In this document: positions 1-19,600 of the stretch, piece by piece
Position numbering within the stretch: the stretch's first letter is position 1
Layout: the number at the start of each line of letters is the position of its first letter
NCBI GenBank assembly: GCA_921293015.1
Contig: OV121082.1
Coordinates: 50,550,971-50,614,970, forward strand
From: Phorcus lineatus
Taxonomy: Eukaryota; Mollusca; Gastropoda; Trochida; Trochidae
Length of the DNA: 64,000 nt
Direction: 5' to 3'
Translations under genes and position numbers: made by a program
Notes under the pieces: model-generated
The model's database searches: none
The model's input: only the letters and a program-made list of their open reading frames with translations
What the model was told of the DNA's origin: nothing

Positions 1-1351
1 TTGAGTAATGAAGTGGTTAGCCCTGTCACTTGACAAGTTCGATGGGTAGGATATTTAGAATTTCAATATTGAGGTCTAGAATGCAGGCAAAGTTCTGAAA
101 ATGGTTGCAAACGTCAGGGGAAAGATTGATGTGGGTGATGAACATTTTGTCTGGCGTCCATAAAAGATTGCCTTGCAAAAGTGATTCTATGACTAAGTCA
201 ACAAACGCAAAATGTGAATGGTCATTTTTCTGGGGTCACTGACAGTCATTGGTCTCTTTTTCAACAATCTTGAACCTTAATTTGGCATATTCTTGGATAG
301 TTATCAGTCAACTTAGAAGATGGTCCTTTAAAATGCCTTGAAGAAAATTACAAACTTATGAATGCCAAATTGTGTATGGCAAATGACCTTTGCCCCCCTG
401 CTGATTGGTCCAAAAGCAGGTAATCTATCTTCACTAGTTATTGCAGTGGCTACAGATCTGAGGTAGCTTCATGTATTATGTCTAATTATGTAAAGCTAAT
501 GCCATCTAACACACCGTTAAGGAATGGTCAAACTATGTTTTCATGATTTAATCTAAGACAGTCCCTCACTGAAGTAATTTCTTCACATATGCATGGACGA
601 CAATGGAGTTATGAAAAAAAGCTGAAATGCATGGAGTAAAGGTTTCAGGTTTCTATGAATAAAGTAAGGACAAAAAACAAAAAAAATAAAATCAGATGAT
701 CAGCTGAAACTTGCCATCCCTGCATTTGATCTATGGATTATTGCCTTAAGTCTTGACATATTTTCTTCATCCTACGTTTCTCAGCGATTCCCTGCAGCAC
801 GCTGATCATCAAGGCTATTTCAGGAAAGATGGTTCAATGGAAACTTATGTATGGCACATGATATGAGATAAGGGTTAATGTTTGGTATTACCTATACTGC
901 AAAGCTTCAGGTATATTGGTTATTTACTATTATTAAGAAAGTACGAAGAATTTTGCTCATAGCTCATAGTATGGGTGTTACTACAGTCATACTGAATATT
1001 TTCAAATTGTTAACCAATTCATGTTTTCGTACCAATGAAAGTAACAACTACAAAATGTTTACCCAACATTGTCTTTAGAATAACAGTAGATCAATGGATA
1101 ATGACTCAAATATGAATATAATTCCACAGCAAATCTTTTCTATTGATGTTTATCCTATGTTTATGTATAGATATCATCATGAACAGATATTGTACCCTGA
1201 AGCCTTGACAAGTATATATTTTATAGTGAAGGGAGATAACCCATTTTTGTAAAATAAATGGCATACAAATATGAAATTAAGACTATAGCGATCATTCTTC
1301 ACAAACAGGCCTGATGTTTCATTCACAAATGAAATATGAAAAGGAGACAAG
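1..1351. other. downstream flank / probable 3' UTR of macroH2A
   Basis: No conserved coding sequence was recognised. The stretch follows the macroH2A stop codon (minus strand, 1354-1352) and should hold its 3' UTR. No AATAAA was found on the minus strand here; the variant ATTAAA occurs at 552-547 and is a possible cleavage signal. Short open frames (for example 878-1078 plus) have no recognisable similarity. Confidence 0.4.
547..552 (-). promoter_or_regulatory. possible macroH2A polyadenylation signal (ATTAAA)
   Basis: ATTAAA on the minus strand, about 800 bases after the macroH2A stop. It is the best hexamer seen before the window edge. It is a weak single-motif call that a transcript end would settle. 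Confidence 0.25.
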
Positions 1352-10523
<9,172 letters not shown>

Positions 10524-11197
10524 GCTGTCTGCTAGCTTCCACCTCCCGAATAGTAAAGTCCTATTATTAGCAGCCGATTGTAGGGCAAGCACGGGCACAG
10601 CTGAGATCAGGTGCCGTTAACTGGCCGCGCTCCTCCGCAATACCACTTTTATTTGGAAATATTTTAGCATTTTGTCAAACAATATCGTCAAATTGGCATT
10701 CTGTCTCTTAAATGTATTAACTGACTTTGAAAAAATAGTCAATTACATTTAAAACATTTACGGTAAAGAAGAAGCATTGATTTAAGATGAATTACCGAGG
10801 AGGGTGTACGTTCATTGTAACAGCCATATTAACGTAGATATCGTGGTAGCGGAAAGTGGGCGTGTCCTTACATGATATGGAAGGGAAGTAATTTTCACCA
10901 GATCAGCAAAATAAATATTTTCAATGCATGTATGACACTGTATTAGAAAGAAAATTGCATTGCATGTGTTTCATATTTTTTATTCGATAGCTACAAAATT
11001 CACACAAGGCCTTAGTCAATAGATGTTTCTAATGTTTGCACATCAGAAACAGTCTCAGGGACTTGTATTTGTTTAACGTGAGAAAGAATAAAGAAACGAC
11101 TTTTAAGAGAGAAAAAGATTACAGTTTAGAGATTCTGCTTCTGAAAGACGGAAACGACTCATCCAATGTTCAATAAATCAAAACAGCTTTTCGTTAT
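10524..11197 (-). promoter_or_regulatory. macroH2A 5' UTR and promoter region
   Basis: Sequence upstream of the macroH2A start codon. The first 100 or so bases (10524-10630) are GC- and CpG-richer than the neighbourhood and include CGGCCGCGCTCC-like text on the complementary reading. No TATA box is evident at a sensible distance. The assignment rests on position only. Confidence 0.4.
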
Positions 11198-11598
11198 GAT
11201 CCCTCAATCTTCATATAAAGGTTTAATTAGTCTTTAAGATTCTCTTCTACAATGTCTTCTATCTCAATACCTTATCGTGGTGTGGTGGTTTGTGTGCTTT
11301 AGAGACCCCGAGAGCGTGCATAAATGAAAGGTCGACGGGTAGAAGCCAGACCAAATTTGATTCGTTCTAAAACCTGTTGTCTATCTCTCACCATGCCTTT
11401 CTTTCCGTCTTTTCTCTCACCCCTTTCGACCCCTTTTCCCCCTGATCTATCCACTCTCTTTTGGATGTTTGTCATCCACATGTTGAATAACTGAAATATT
11501 GTTGAAAGCACGTTAAACCCCATCTCACTCACCCACACTTTCTTGTAAAGTGAAGTATGATAACTTCATTCATCTTGGTTCTAGAATATCCTGTAACG
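11198..11598 (+). repeat. dispersed repeat copy 2, split by an about 290-bp insertion
   Basis: Left half (from GATCCCTCAATCTTC) and right half (TGATAACTTCATTCAT to GGTTCTAGAATATCC) match 9386-9523. The intervening segment at roughly 11263-11551 is absent from the first copy, so it was inserted here or lost there. The insert is C/T-rich on the plus strand. No clear family was recognised. Confidence 0.55.
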
Positions 11599-11739
11599 TA
11601 TAACATAACGTACAGAAAAAACAATTAAATTAACATGTTAACCTCAGTACAATGTTACAACTGCAAGGTGTCTAGGATTCTTGAAGTGAACGATAAGCCT
11701 TAGAAAGGCATACTTTTACCTACGATGAACGTGTCAGAT

Positions 11740-12085
11740 TCCATTTATGTTAACCACCTTTCCCAATTTTGTAAAACCATCTTCATACGTTTTGTGTTTT
11801 CCTTTTCTGACGTTATGTGTAAACAATTATCTGATGTTTTATGTTAACCATCTTTTGGCAATTTGTATAAAGCATTTTCTGACATGCTTTTTGTGTAAAC
11901 TGTCTCCTGACGTTTTGTGTAAACCATCTTCTGACGTTTGATGTTAAACATCTTTTAAAAAGTTGCATAAAGCATCTTCTGACGTTTTGTGTAAACCATC
12001 TCCTGACGTTTTGTGTAAACCATCTCCTGACGTTTTGTGTAAACCATCTCCTGACGTTTTGTGTAAACCATTTTCTGACATTTCT
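11740..12085. repeat. decayed satellite with 24-bp units (CTGACGTTTTGTGTAAACCA)
   Basis: Four nearly perfect 24-bp units occupy about 11975-12072. More diverged units, some with a longer ATGTTAAACATCTTTT-type variant, extend left to about 11740. The repeated unit makes an artificial open frame with a WFTQNVRR period on the minus strand; this is satellite translation, not a protein. Similar fragments are scattered as far as about 14,000. Confidence 0.85.
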
Positions 12086-12089
12086 CGTG

Positions 12090-12480
12090 AAGCGTCCTCC
12101 GACACGAACCATCAGGCTAAACAGAGGGTTAAGTGAAAGTATATTTTTAGATAGAACTGACCTTACATCAGAGAACATTTGACAGCCGGATAGAAAATGG
12201 ACCCTATCTTCAATAACACCACTACGAAAACATAGACACAACTGTTGATCTAGCTTCACTTTGAGACGCAAAAAAACGAAACCAAGGATTTATATAGGTC
12301 TATACACGTCCTTGACGCAACCAGTTTCACCTTCCAGAGCTAAAGTTCCACATCGAAGTTTGGCCAGGGTACTTCGTTGCGATCTATCCAAAATAATACG
12401 AACATACATTGTTATGAATATTTTCTGACCTTTTGTGCAATCATCTTCTGTCTTTTTGTGCGTACTATCATCATAATTAT
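12090..12480 (-). mobile_element. non-LTR retrotransposon C-terminal remnant
   Basis: On the minus strand, 12400-12297 translates to a block resembling the C-terminal part of invertebrate LINE polyproteins (RSTLAKLRCGTLALEGETG). After a frame break near 12290 it continues with LCLCFRSGVIEDRVHFLSGC, the usual Cys-Cys-His-Cys arrangement. It is short, frame-broken and non-functional. Confidence 0.65.
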
Positions 12481-12985
12481 GTATGGACATTTACATCTAC
12501 AAAGCAAATATCAACGATAACAACTTCTTTATTTGATTTCTCACGTTTCAGGGCTTCTTCCTGTCCCTACTCCTGTCCTTTGGTTGAAATCACATGAAGA
12601 AGGGGCAAGAAATAACCCAGAATCGTCGTGAGAATTCAAATAAAGTAGTTGCTATCCATAATATTTGCCTTGTATTTTCTCCTCAAACTGCTAAAAGCAT
12701 TAAAGAATTTCCTTTACATCTAATAACGGACGGAATAATTCCCTATTTTTCTAATTCCCAGATACAATCGATAACGTTTTATGGATCTGACATTTGGGGA
12801 TACCAAAAGTATGATTTATGGGTTGGGTTATCAACACTTTACTTAACTCTTTGATTTGCGGTGAATGTTGTTTACACTAGTTGTATATAAAATAAATTAA
12901 ATGCTTAAAACATTGAATAAAAGATTTTGGTATGCAAGAAACCAGAAATTCAAAGCTATATGTATGTTCACACATTAAGATAACT

Positions 12986-13024
12986 TTGTCCAAGGACGTG
13001 TATAGGCCTATAAAAATCCTTTCT
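12986..13024 (+). mobile_element. inverted fragment of the same LINE segment as 12277-12316
   Basis: The stretch CAAGGACGTGTATAGGCCTA plus the following bases is the near-exact reverse complement of 12277-12316. It therefore represents a piece of the same element in the opposite orientation. Only about 39 bases can be supported. Confidence 0.5.
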
Positions 13025-14518
13025 TTGTCAAAGCCAATGATATCCAACTTTAGTTATCGCCTTAGTTTTGATTAATGTGGATGAACGAAACAATTGGCAA
13101 TATCAATCTATTTTTAATCAATTCTTATGAACCCAATCAATCAAAATTTCTTTAATCAAGATCGGTCTCCGGAACCTGCCACGTGCATTTATAGCTCAAA
13201 GTATGATTGTTGCAGGAAGTTGAAGAATTTTGTTCAGCCCGAAAATTATTTGTCTATTCTATACTCTTAAGATTTTAAAAATGTTTTCATCAGATTTAAA
13301 CATGATTTCTTTGATTTAATGATGAAAAAGGTAGCAAATGCATATCGACAAATTGAGAGAAATTGCCCGCTATCTAGATCAGGAGTTGAAAATAAATATG
13401 TTAGTATTCAAGATCACGTGACTTCTTATCCTTGATATCTTCTCAAATCGGAAATGATATGTTTTATTTGTCTTTATTTATCAAACAAACTCTGAAACTA
13501 AGAAAAAGACTTTAAAAAGACCATTCTTTTGAGGATTCGCCATCAACCTTTCATACAATAAATATTTTCACATTTTCTTCTTATATTTTGTATCGTTTCA
13601 TTTATACAATCTTCTTTTGATGTGCAATATCTTCTGACTTGTGGGGTTTGTATTGTTTTCTGGCGATTGATAATGTTGTAAAATATCATCTGTTCTTTAA
13701 CTTTCCCGATGCATGTTGAATACAAATTGTTGTTCGAATCGTATCCTTATCTCTTACATGTACAAATCTTCTTACACACCGTGTAGCACACCTTCATACA
13801 ATTTGTGTGTACTGACGATCGAGCTGTGTGATATATGACATTGAAGTTTTATCCTTAGTTTGATTTCTGATGCAAACTGTGTAAACTATTATTTGCTGAG
13901 CTAGCTTTGTGTGTACTGCATCCGATAGTTTTTGTGCATGTATCAGCTTCTGTTTTGTAATTTGTATATAACTTTTTTTCTAGTATTCTAGTCGTATTTA
14001 AAGTTTCTTTCACGTGCAACACTAATGAAATTTTATTATGTATATTTAACATACATTTTCTTTGTTGAATACATTCCAAGTGACCTGCCAACCTCAGAAC
14101 TCTATCTTTTTTGTATTTTTTATTTGGCACATGTATAGAAAACAAGTGTTACCTTTTGCTCAAGAGCTCTTCTGTGTTCTTACTTAAACCACTTTTCTTA
14201 GATTACTTTGGAGAAACTAGGGTGTAGCTCTACCTCCAACTATAATCCAATTAGGAGCTGTGTGGTAGTTTATCAATATTAAATATCATTATAAAGTGGT
14301 AAGGTAAACTAGAAATATTTTCTAAAGAGTTCCTTCTTGGACATAAATTAATTTAGAGTGACTGAACTCCTTTATTTCATGGAAGTTATAGGAGTTCACT
14401 TCATTCTTTAATTCCTAAAGTTATGTTAAGAAGTGATTAATAGTAAAGCTTGTTAACATATAACTGTCATGTATCAGACAATTCCTTTTTTAACCAGATC
14501 CAGATCCAGATTTTCTTT
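13025..14518. other. intergenic, no gene recognised
   Basis: AT-rich sequence with scattered relics resembling the CTTCTGAC...TTGTGTGTAA satellite unit (about 13600-14000). Short open frames such as 13855-14145 (minus) have no recognisable homology. Confidence 0.4.
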
Positions 14519-14531
14519 TGGATCCAAAAGA

Positions 14532-14591
14532 GTGAGTGAGTGAGTTCTTGTTTAACGCGGCTTGGGCAATATTACAGCCATTAGCGGAGTG
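14532..14591 (+). mobile_element. 60-bp retroposed mini-element (GTGAGTGAGTGAG head) with 13-bp target-site duplication
   Basis: A GTGAGTGAGTGAG head is followed by TTTAACGCGGCTTGGGCAAT and ATTACAGCCATTAGCGG. It is flanked by perfect 13-bp direct repeats TGGATCCAAAAGA at 14519-14531 and 14592-14604. A second copy with its own duplication lies at 38097-38142. The sequence resembles the GAGTGAGTGAGT...ACGCCGC...CAATATTCCAGC repeat I remember as abundant in abalone; that comparison is from memory. Confidence 0.8.
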
Positions 14592-15233
14592 TGGATCCAA
14601 AAGAACTTCAAAAGTTATTCCAATAATGGGTTCACCAAAGTCTGTCCCAAAAATAACTGGAAATAGATTATTGCTATCATAGCAGTACAATCAGGATCAA
14701 TGTTAACCCATAACTAGAATTAGAGGATAATATATGAGTGTCCATGAAATACAATGTTTACCACAGGAGTGCCTTAAAGGATATATACTGATATTTAGCC
14801 AAAAGCGATGTGAACATAGTATGTCATGGGCACAAATATGATATTCTGTTGATTAACAAAGTTGTAAAATCAAAGGAAATTATCAAAATCAACCTCCAAG
14901 CAAAGGCGGTTTACCCGGGATCCTCATATTTGGAGCGGTCCTCTCATTTGGAACATCATCATCTCATTTTGAGCAACGTCATAACTGAACTGTGACATCA
15001 AAGCAACGTTTATGACCTGACCTCACACTGAAAAAGTGATATTTTGCCACAGGGAATCCTTGAAAAATATGAAACCCAATAAGTTTGTCCTCGTAGGTAA
15101 TAAAACACACTATTTCAAACAAGAAAGAAATGTGCCTTACTCAACATGGACTTATCTTTAGGTATCTGACTGGGCTCATTTTCAGAACAGTCAGTTTGTG
15201 TGGCGAGTTGACTTCCTAGAACCAGTAGGAACA

Positions 15234-15475
15234 GAGGATCTACCAGTAAGAACCAGTAAGAACAGAGGACCTACCAGCAAGAACAGAGGACCTACCAGTA
15301 AGAACAAAGGACCTACCAGTAAGAACAGAGGACCTACCAGTAAGAACAAAGGACCTACCAGTAAGAACAGAGGACCTACCAGTAAGAACAGAGGATCTAC
15401 CAGTAAGAACAAAGGACCTACCAGTAAGAACAGAGGACCTACCAGTAAGAACCAGTAAGAACCAGTAAGAACAGA
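15234..15475. repeat. 21-bp minisatellite (AACAGAGGACCTACCAGTAAG)
   Basis: About nine 21-bp units in a row, with G/A variation at one position (AACAGAGG versus AACAAAGG) and occasional C to T. Both ends carry 10-bp partial units AACCAGTAAG. Because 21 is a multiple of three it gives open frames on both strands (TSKNRGP and VGPLFLL periods); these are not genes. Confidence 0.95.
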
Positions 15476-16686
15476 CGACTGTAGGCGGTTAGTAACTATT
15501 TATTCAGCTGGTATGTACAAGATGAATGTCCAGGGATACACTACAATTCTCTCACACACATTCACACAGGTAAGGGTCATTAACACACTTTTCAAGGCAT
15601 CTGTTTCCATCACTGGCTAATTTGAGCCTTGCTACATTTCTTTAAAATCTTTCATTTAAGTCATCAAGGATTACCTTTAACCCTCCCGGAAGTTTCAGAT
15701 TGAAAGTTTAGGTAATGTTCTGTAAGGAGCTGACACAGAAAAATAAAAAAAATTGGAGCAATACCTTGACTAAGATAGGCTCTAGTTATGCCCTAAGGGG
15801 GGAGTTGTGTTGTGCTCACGATATATTTAACGCATATCCATATTTTTATGTATTTAAATAAAATAGATATAATTTGTGAAAAAGACATCTTCATTCATCC
15901 TTACATCTTGTATTTGTACAACATTCACTTTTTTGTGTACCTGATAAAAGCATAAAACATACTCTTGGAAAAGTATTTGTAAGCAGTCAATGAAATCCTA
16001 TTACAAAGTGACATTTTTTCATAAAGATAATCAATGTTAAGGATTTATTGGTAACACCTTGTCATCACCTTGGTTTCGTAGACAATCAAAATCTATCCAA
16101 CAACTTGAGATTCTAGAGAAATGAACCTGAAAATGTCATTAAACTGTCATTTTCATCTTTATATTTGAACAAAAGCTTTTAAAATGAAAATTTATCCAAA
16201 TATTTTGCAAAGAGAATTTTACCTTTTGTTTCATTAGAATCTCCGCACATTAGATATTGACACAGCTGCATAGAAGTTTAAAATCCTTTAAAATGATGTT
16301 TTATACAGGAAATTTTTATGACAAATAAAACAAATCTCAAACACACCTTTTCACTCAATCTCAATCTGAGTAAAAAACAAACCATAAGACATTGTATGTA
16401 GGCATGACAGAATTAATGTTATAGTATTGTCATGTCTCTGGTTTTGAAGCTGAATAAACATATGTCTTTATAATTCACCTGGAAACCTGAAAAGCTGCCT
16501 ACCTGACAATTAATAGGAATTAGTACAATTTCTTGATTCAAGTGAAAAATAGCATGTTTAGTTAATTTCAACTTATTTCATACACTAAGATCCAAAATAT
16601 GAGTCTTCATACACAATCCTCTCTGATCTGTAGTCTATTCAGATTGCCTCTCTCACACAACACTGAGTTCAATATGAACACGTCTG
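15476..16686 (-). other. probable 3' UTR of RBM22 and flank
   Basis: No coding sequence recognised. Minus-strand AATAAA hexamers sit at 16049-16044 and 15504-15499. The 3' UTR may end near either, the latter lying just before the minisatellite. Confidence 0.45.
15499..15504 (-). promoter_or_regulatory. candidate RBM22 polyadenylation signal
   Basis: AATAAA on the minus strand, about 1.18 kb after the RBM22 stop. An alternative hexamer lies at 16049-16044. Confidence 0.35.
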
Positions 16687-19600
16687 TTATGACTGGTTTT
16701 GTTTCCCAGCCGATACAGCGCCCATTCGTGTGGGGTCTTGTGAGGGGTAGTGAACCATTGGTCTCATCGGCATCCCTGGGGGTGGGCGGATAGGCATGAT
16801 GCCTGGGGGCGGGGGAGGCATCCGCATTCCTGCAACACAATGATAAAGTCATAAAGTGAGTAAGGTAGTTATTATAAAGCACCATTTGGGCAATATTTCC
16901 GCAGCAGTAATGTCTCAAAAGAATCCATGATAGATTTATACGAGTTCAAAACAATAAAATGTATTCTTTACTCATAATTCATGATTTGATGGATAATTGT
17001 TACATTTGCTTTGAGTATTGACAGTATTTCACCAGTCTCATATCAACTGTAACTACATACATTAAAGCCAAATATAAATTACTTTTCAGTTCCTTAACCA
17101 TTGAAATGTCTAGAATGATCTCATCTTTCTATTTCAAACATTTCGACTCTGACAAAAAACATTCTGGTTATTGTCATATTTTCAAAACTATCAGCATAAT
17201 GATACAACTCACCCATTGGTGGAGGCCCTCTAGGCATGAGACCGAAAGGCGGCATTGGTGGGGGACCCCGGGGCATCATACCCCGAGGAGGAAGTGGAGG
17301 TAGGGAGGGGGGTGGACCCTGAAGGTTGAAGAAGTTGTTACCCAGCTCCTCTGGAGGTGGCGGCAGAGCTGAAACACAAGATGAAATAACATTCAAGTCA
17401 GATGATTTCAAACACCTTGAATGAACAAGGCAAATGTGGAGGGAGATCATTTGTCTACTCTGCAGCATTTGAATTAGACACACTATCCATGAAATAACCT
17501 GGTGCCAGTGCTATCTTCATAAACTTTTACTACAAAAAAATGAGCACTAAAAATTCAACCAGAAGGGCTTATCAGTTGCAGGAAGGCAAAATAGGAAATG
17601 AGTCACTCCTTCATATCAAATATTTAGAAAAACTTGCAACTGCTTCAAAGACTTCATCTATCAACCACCTGTCAAAAAAACCTTGCATAAAAATATCAGC
17701 TGCACGATAATCCTCAAGTTGCAATTTTCTCTGAGACCGCATTTAAAGCCTCCAACTTTATTTTACATCTTCTTGTTTAACCATAAGGTTGTTAAATTCT
17801 CTAAAATTAAATCTCAAATCAATGGCTGATTATAAAGGCTTAGCAAAAATCATCTTCTCATTAACCCTAAAGTTGCCATATTTTCTGAGATTCAAGCATG
17901 AGGCTGAACATCCTGGTGAAACGAAAATCATCTTATCATTTATATACGTAGCAAGTGAACAAGCAGAAGCACCCACCTCCAGGCAGCCCGGGAACAGGTT
18001 CAAGCATCTGTCCATCCTCCCCTTCCTTTTTGCCGGTGAGCGCTTGCTGTCCTTGTGACCGCCCCCACTTAATGTTGAGTCGACGACCATTGATGATGAG
18101 CTTGTTGAAAGATGTCTCCGCGGCAGCTTCAGACGCTGATCTGTCTGTGAACTGGACAAACGCACACTGTTGCTTGGCAACAACGTTCACTGACCTGATC
18201 TCACCAAACTGATAAAAGTGGTCTCTGTAAAAGAGAATGTTAATAATAAATTGCAAACAATGCAAACATTTTCTTTGCTGTTCATGCCATGTTTCCACAT
18301 TGATAACAGATGACTTCTAATGGGTAAGACAACTATCAGCGTACAATATAATGGTTACACTTTTTTCAGGGCTTTATCATTTGCAGTAACAAGTTTCCAT
18401 TTAATTGTGAAAAAATTCTGTACTGATAACATATATGCAAAAACAGGAACTCTTTCTTTTAAGCTCTTGGCCCGAAAGATATTTAAAAAAATGGACAAAT
18501 CTACATATATTTCTCAATAAATAATATGAACTGCACCAACCACCTACCTCAGATCCTTCTCAGTAACTTTATCCCCGAGGTTGCCCACATAAAGCGTGCT
18601 AATACTCTTGTCTTCCGGGGGTTCCAGCTTTGGCATGTTGGAATATCGGTTCATGAGCTTGTCGGCCACCGGGTCGTTCATCCCGTAGAATCGATCCTTG
18701 ATGTTCTGGTCTGCCAAGGGATCATCTGGATCTGTGGGCTTCTCGTGTCTGTTGAGAGATAGATTGGTGTTACATCTCACTTCTTGATTTGTTACATTCC
18801 ACTTAACATTTCATCATATAAAGCGGAGATGTAGCTCAGATCAACAACGAAAAGAATTTGATTCCCAGCGCCACATACTTATAGATGTTTCAAGGTAGGA
18901 GTTTTTACTTCTTTGTTTTGAGCTTGTGGTTGCAAGGAAAGAACAATAACTCTGTGCTGAACTGTAACTGCCTGGTGGCAAGTGCATATAGATATTCGGA
19001 ATTCATGTTGTGATGTAGAAAATAATATTATTACTCTCCCGTTGAAGATACCGCCATTTAATAAATCTACAAAGTCGATTGACGTCACATGACGTCACAA
19101 TCGTTAAGCATGACGTCACAATGTTAGCGGCGCTGTGACAATGGCTATGCCGGCGATTTTCATGATTTTTCTTTGCTATAAATCAGCGAGTAATAAATAA
19201 AATACTAAACTCAATCCCGTATAATTACATTTTTATGAAACTCGTGAATGGTATCGGTATCTAACTCGCTTTCGCATGTTAAATACCAAACCACACACTC
19301 GTTTCATAAATATGTTATTAAACGGGACGTCGTTTAGTATTCTTTATATATTAATTGAATATTTAAGTACCATTATCAGTTGTTTTGGATACTGACATCC
19401 AATGATTATTAAGCGCAGGAGGTTGCTGAATATTAGGTGTTACGCAAATACATCAGAATAAGCTGTAACAAAGTTCAATATTCCCAACAGTTCAAATACC
19501 ATGTCAATCAACAGTGAAAACCCCTGTCAATTGTAAAGGAAGAAGAGGACCCACCTGTATGGACACTCCTCCCCTCTTTTACACTCGCCCTTCACCCAGA

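Noticed and set aside
11895..12075. Regular direct repeats suggestive of a CRISPR array
   Set aside because: Units are contiguous without unique spacers, and this is animal nuclear DNA.
11813..12271. 152-residue minus-strand frame with WFTQNVRR repeats, resembling a repeat protein
   Set aside because: Made of the 24-bp satellite fused to a LINE remnant; no independent gene evidence.
15191..15458. Open frames on both strands with 7-residue periods (TSKNRGP / VGPLFLL)
   Set aside because: They are translations of the 21-bp minisatellite; period divisible by three keeps any frame open.
17789..18212. Several open frames overlapping RBM22 exon 7
   Set aside because: Antisense or out-of-frame shadows of the spliced RRM exon.
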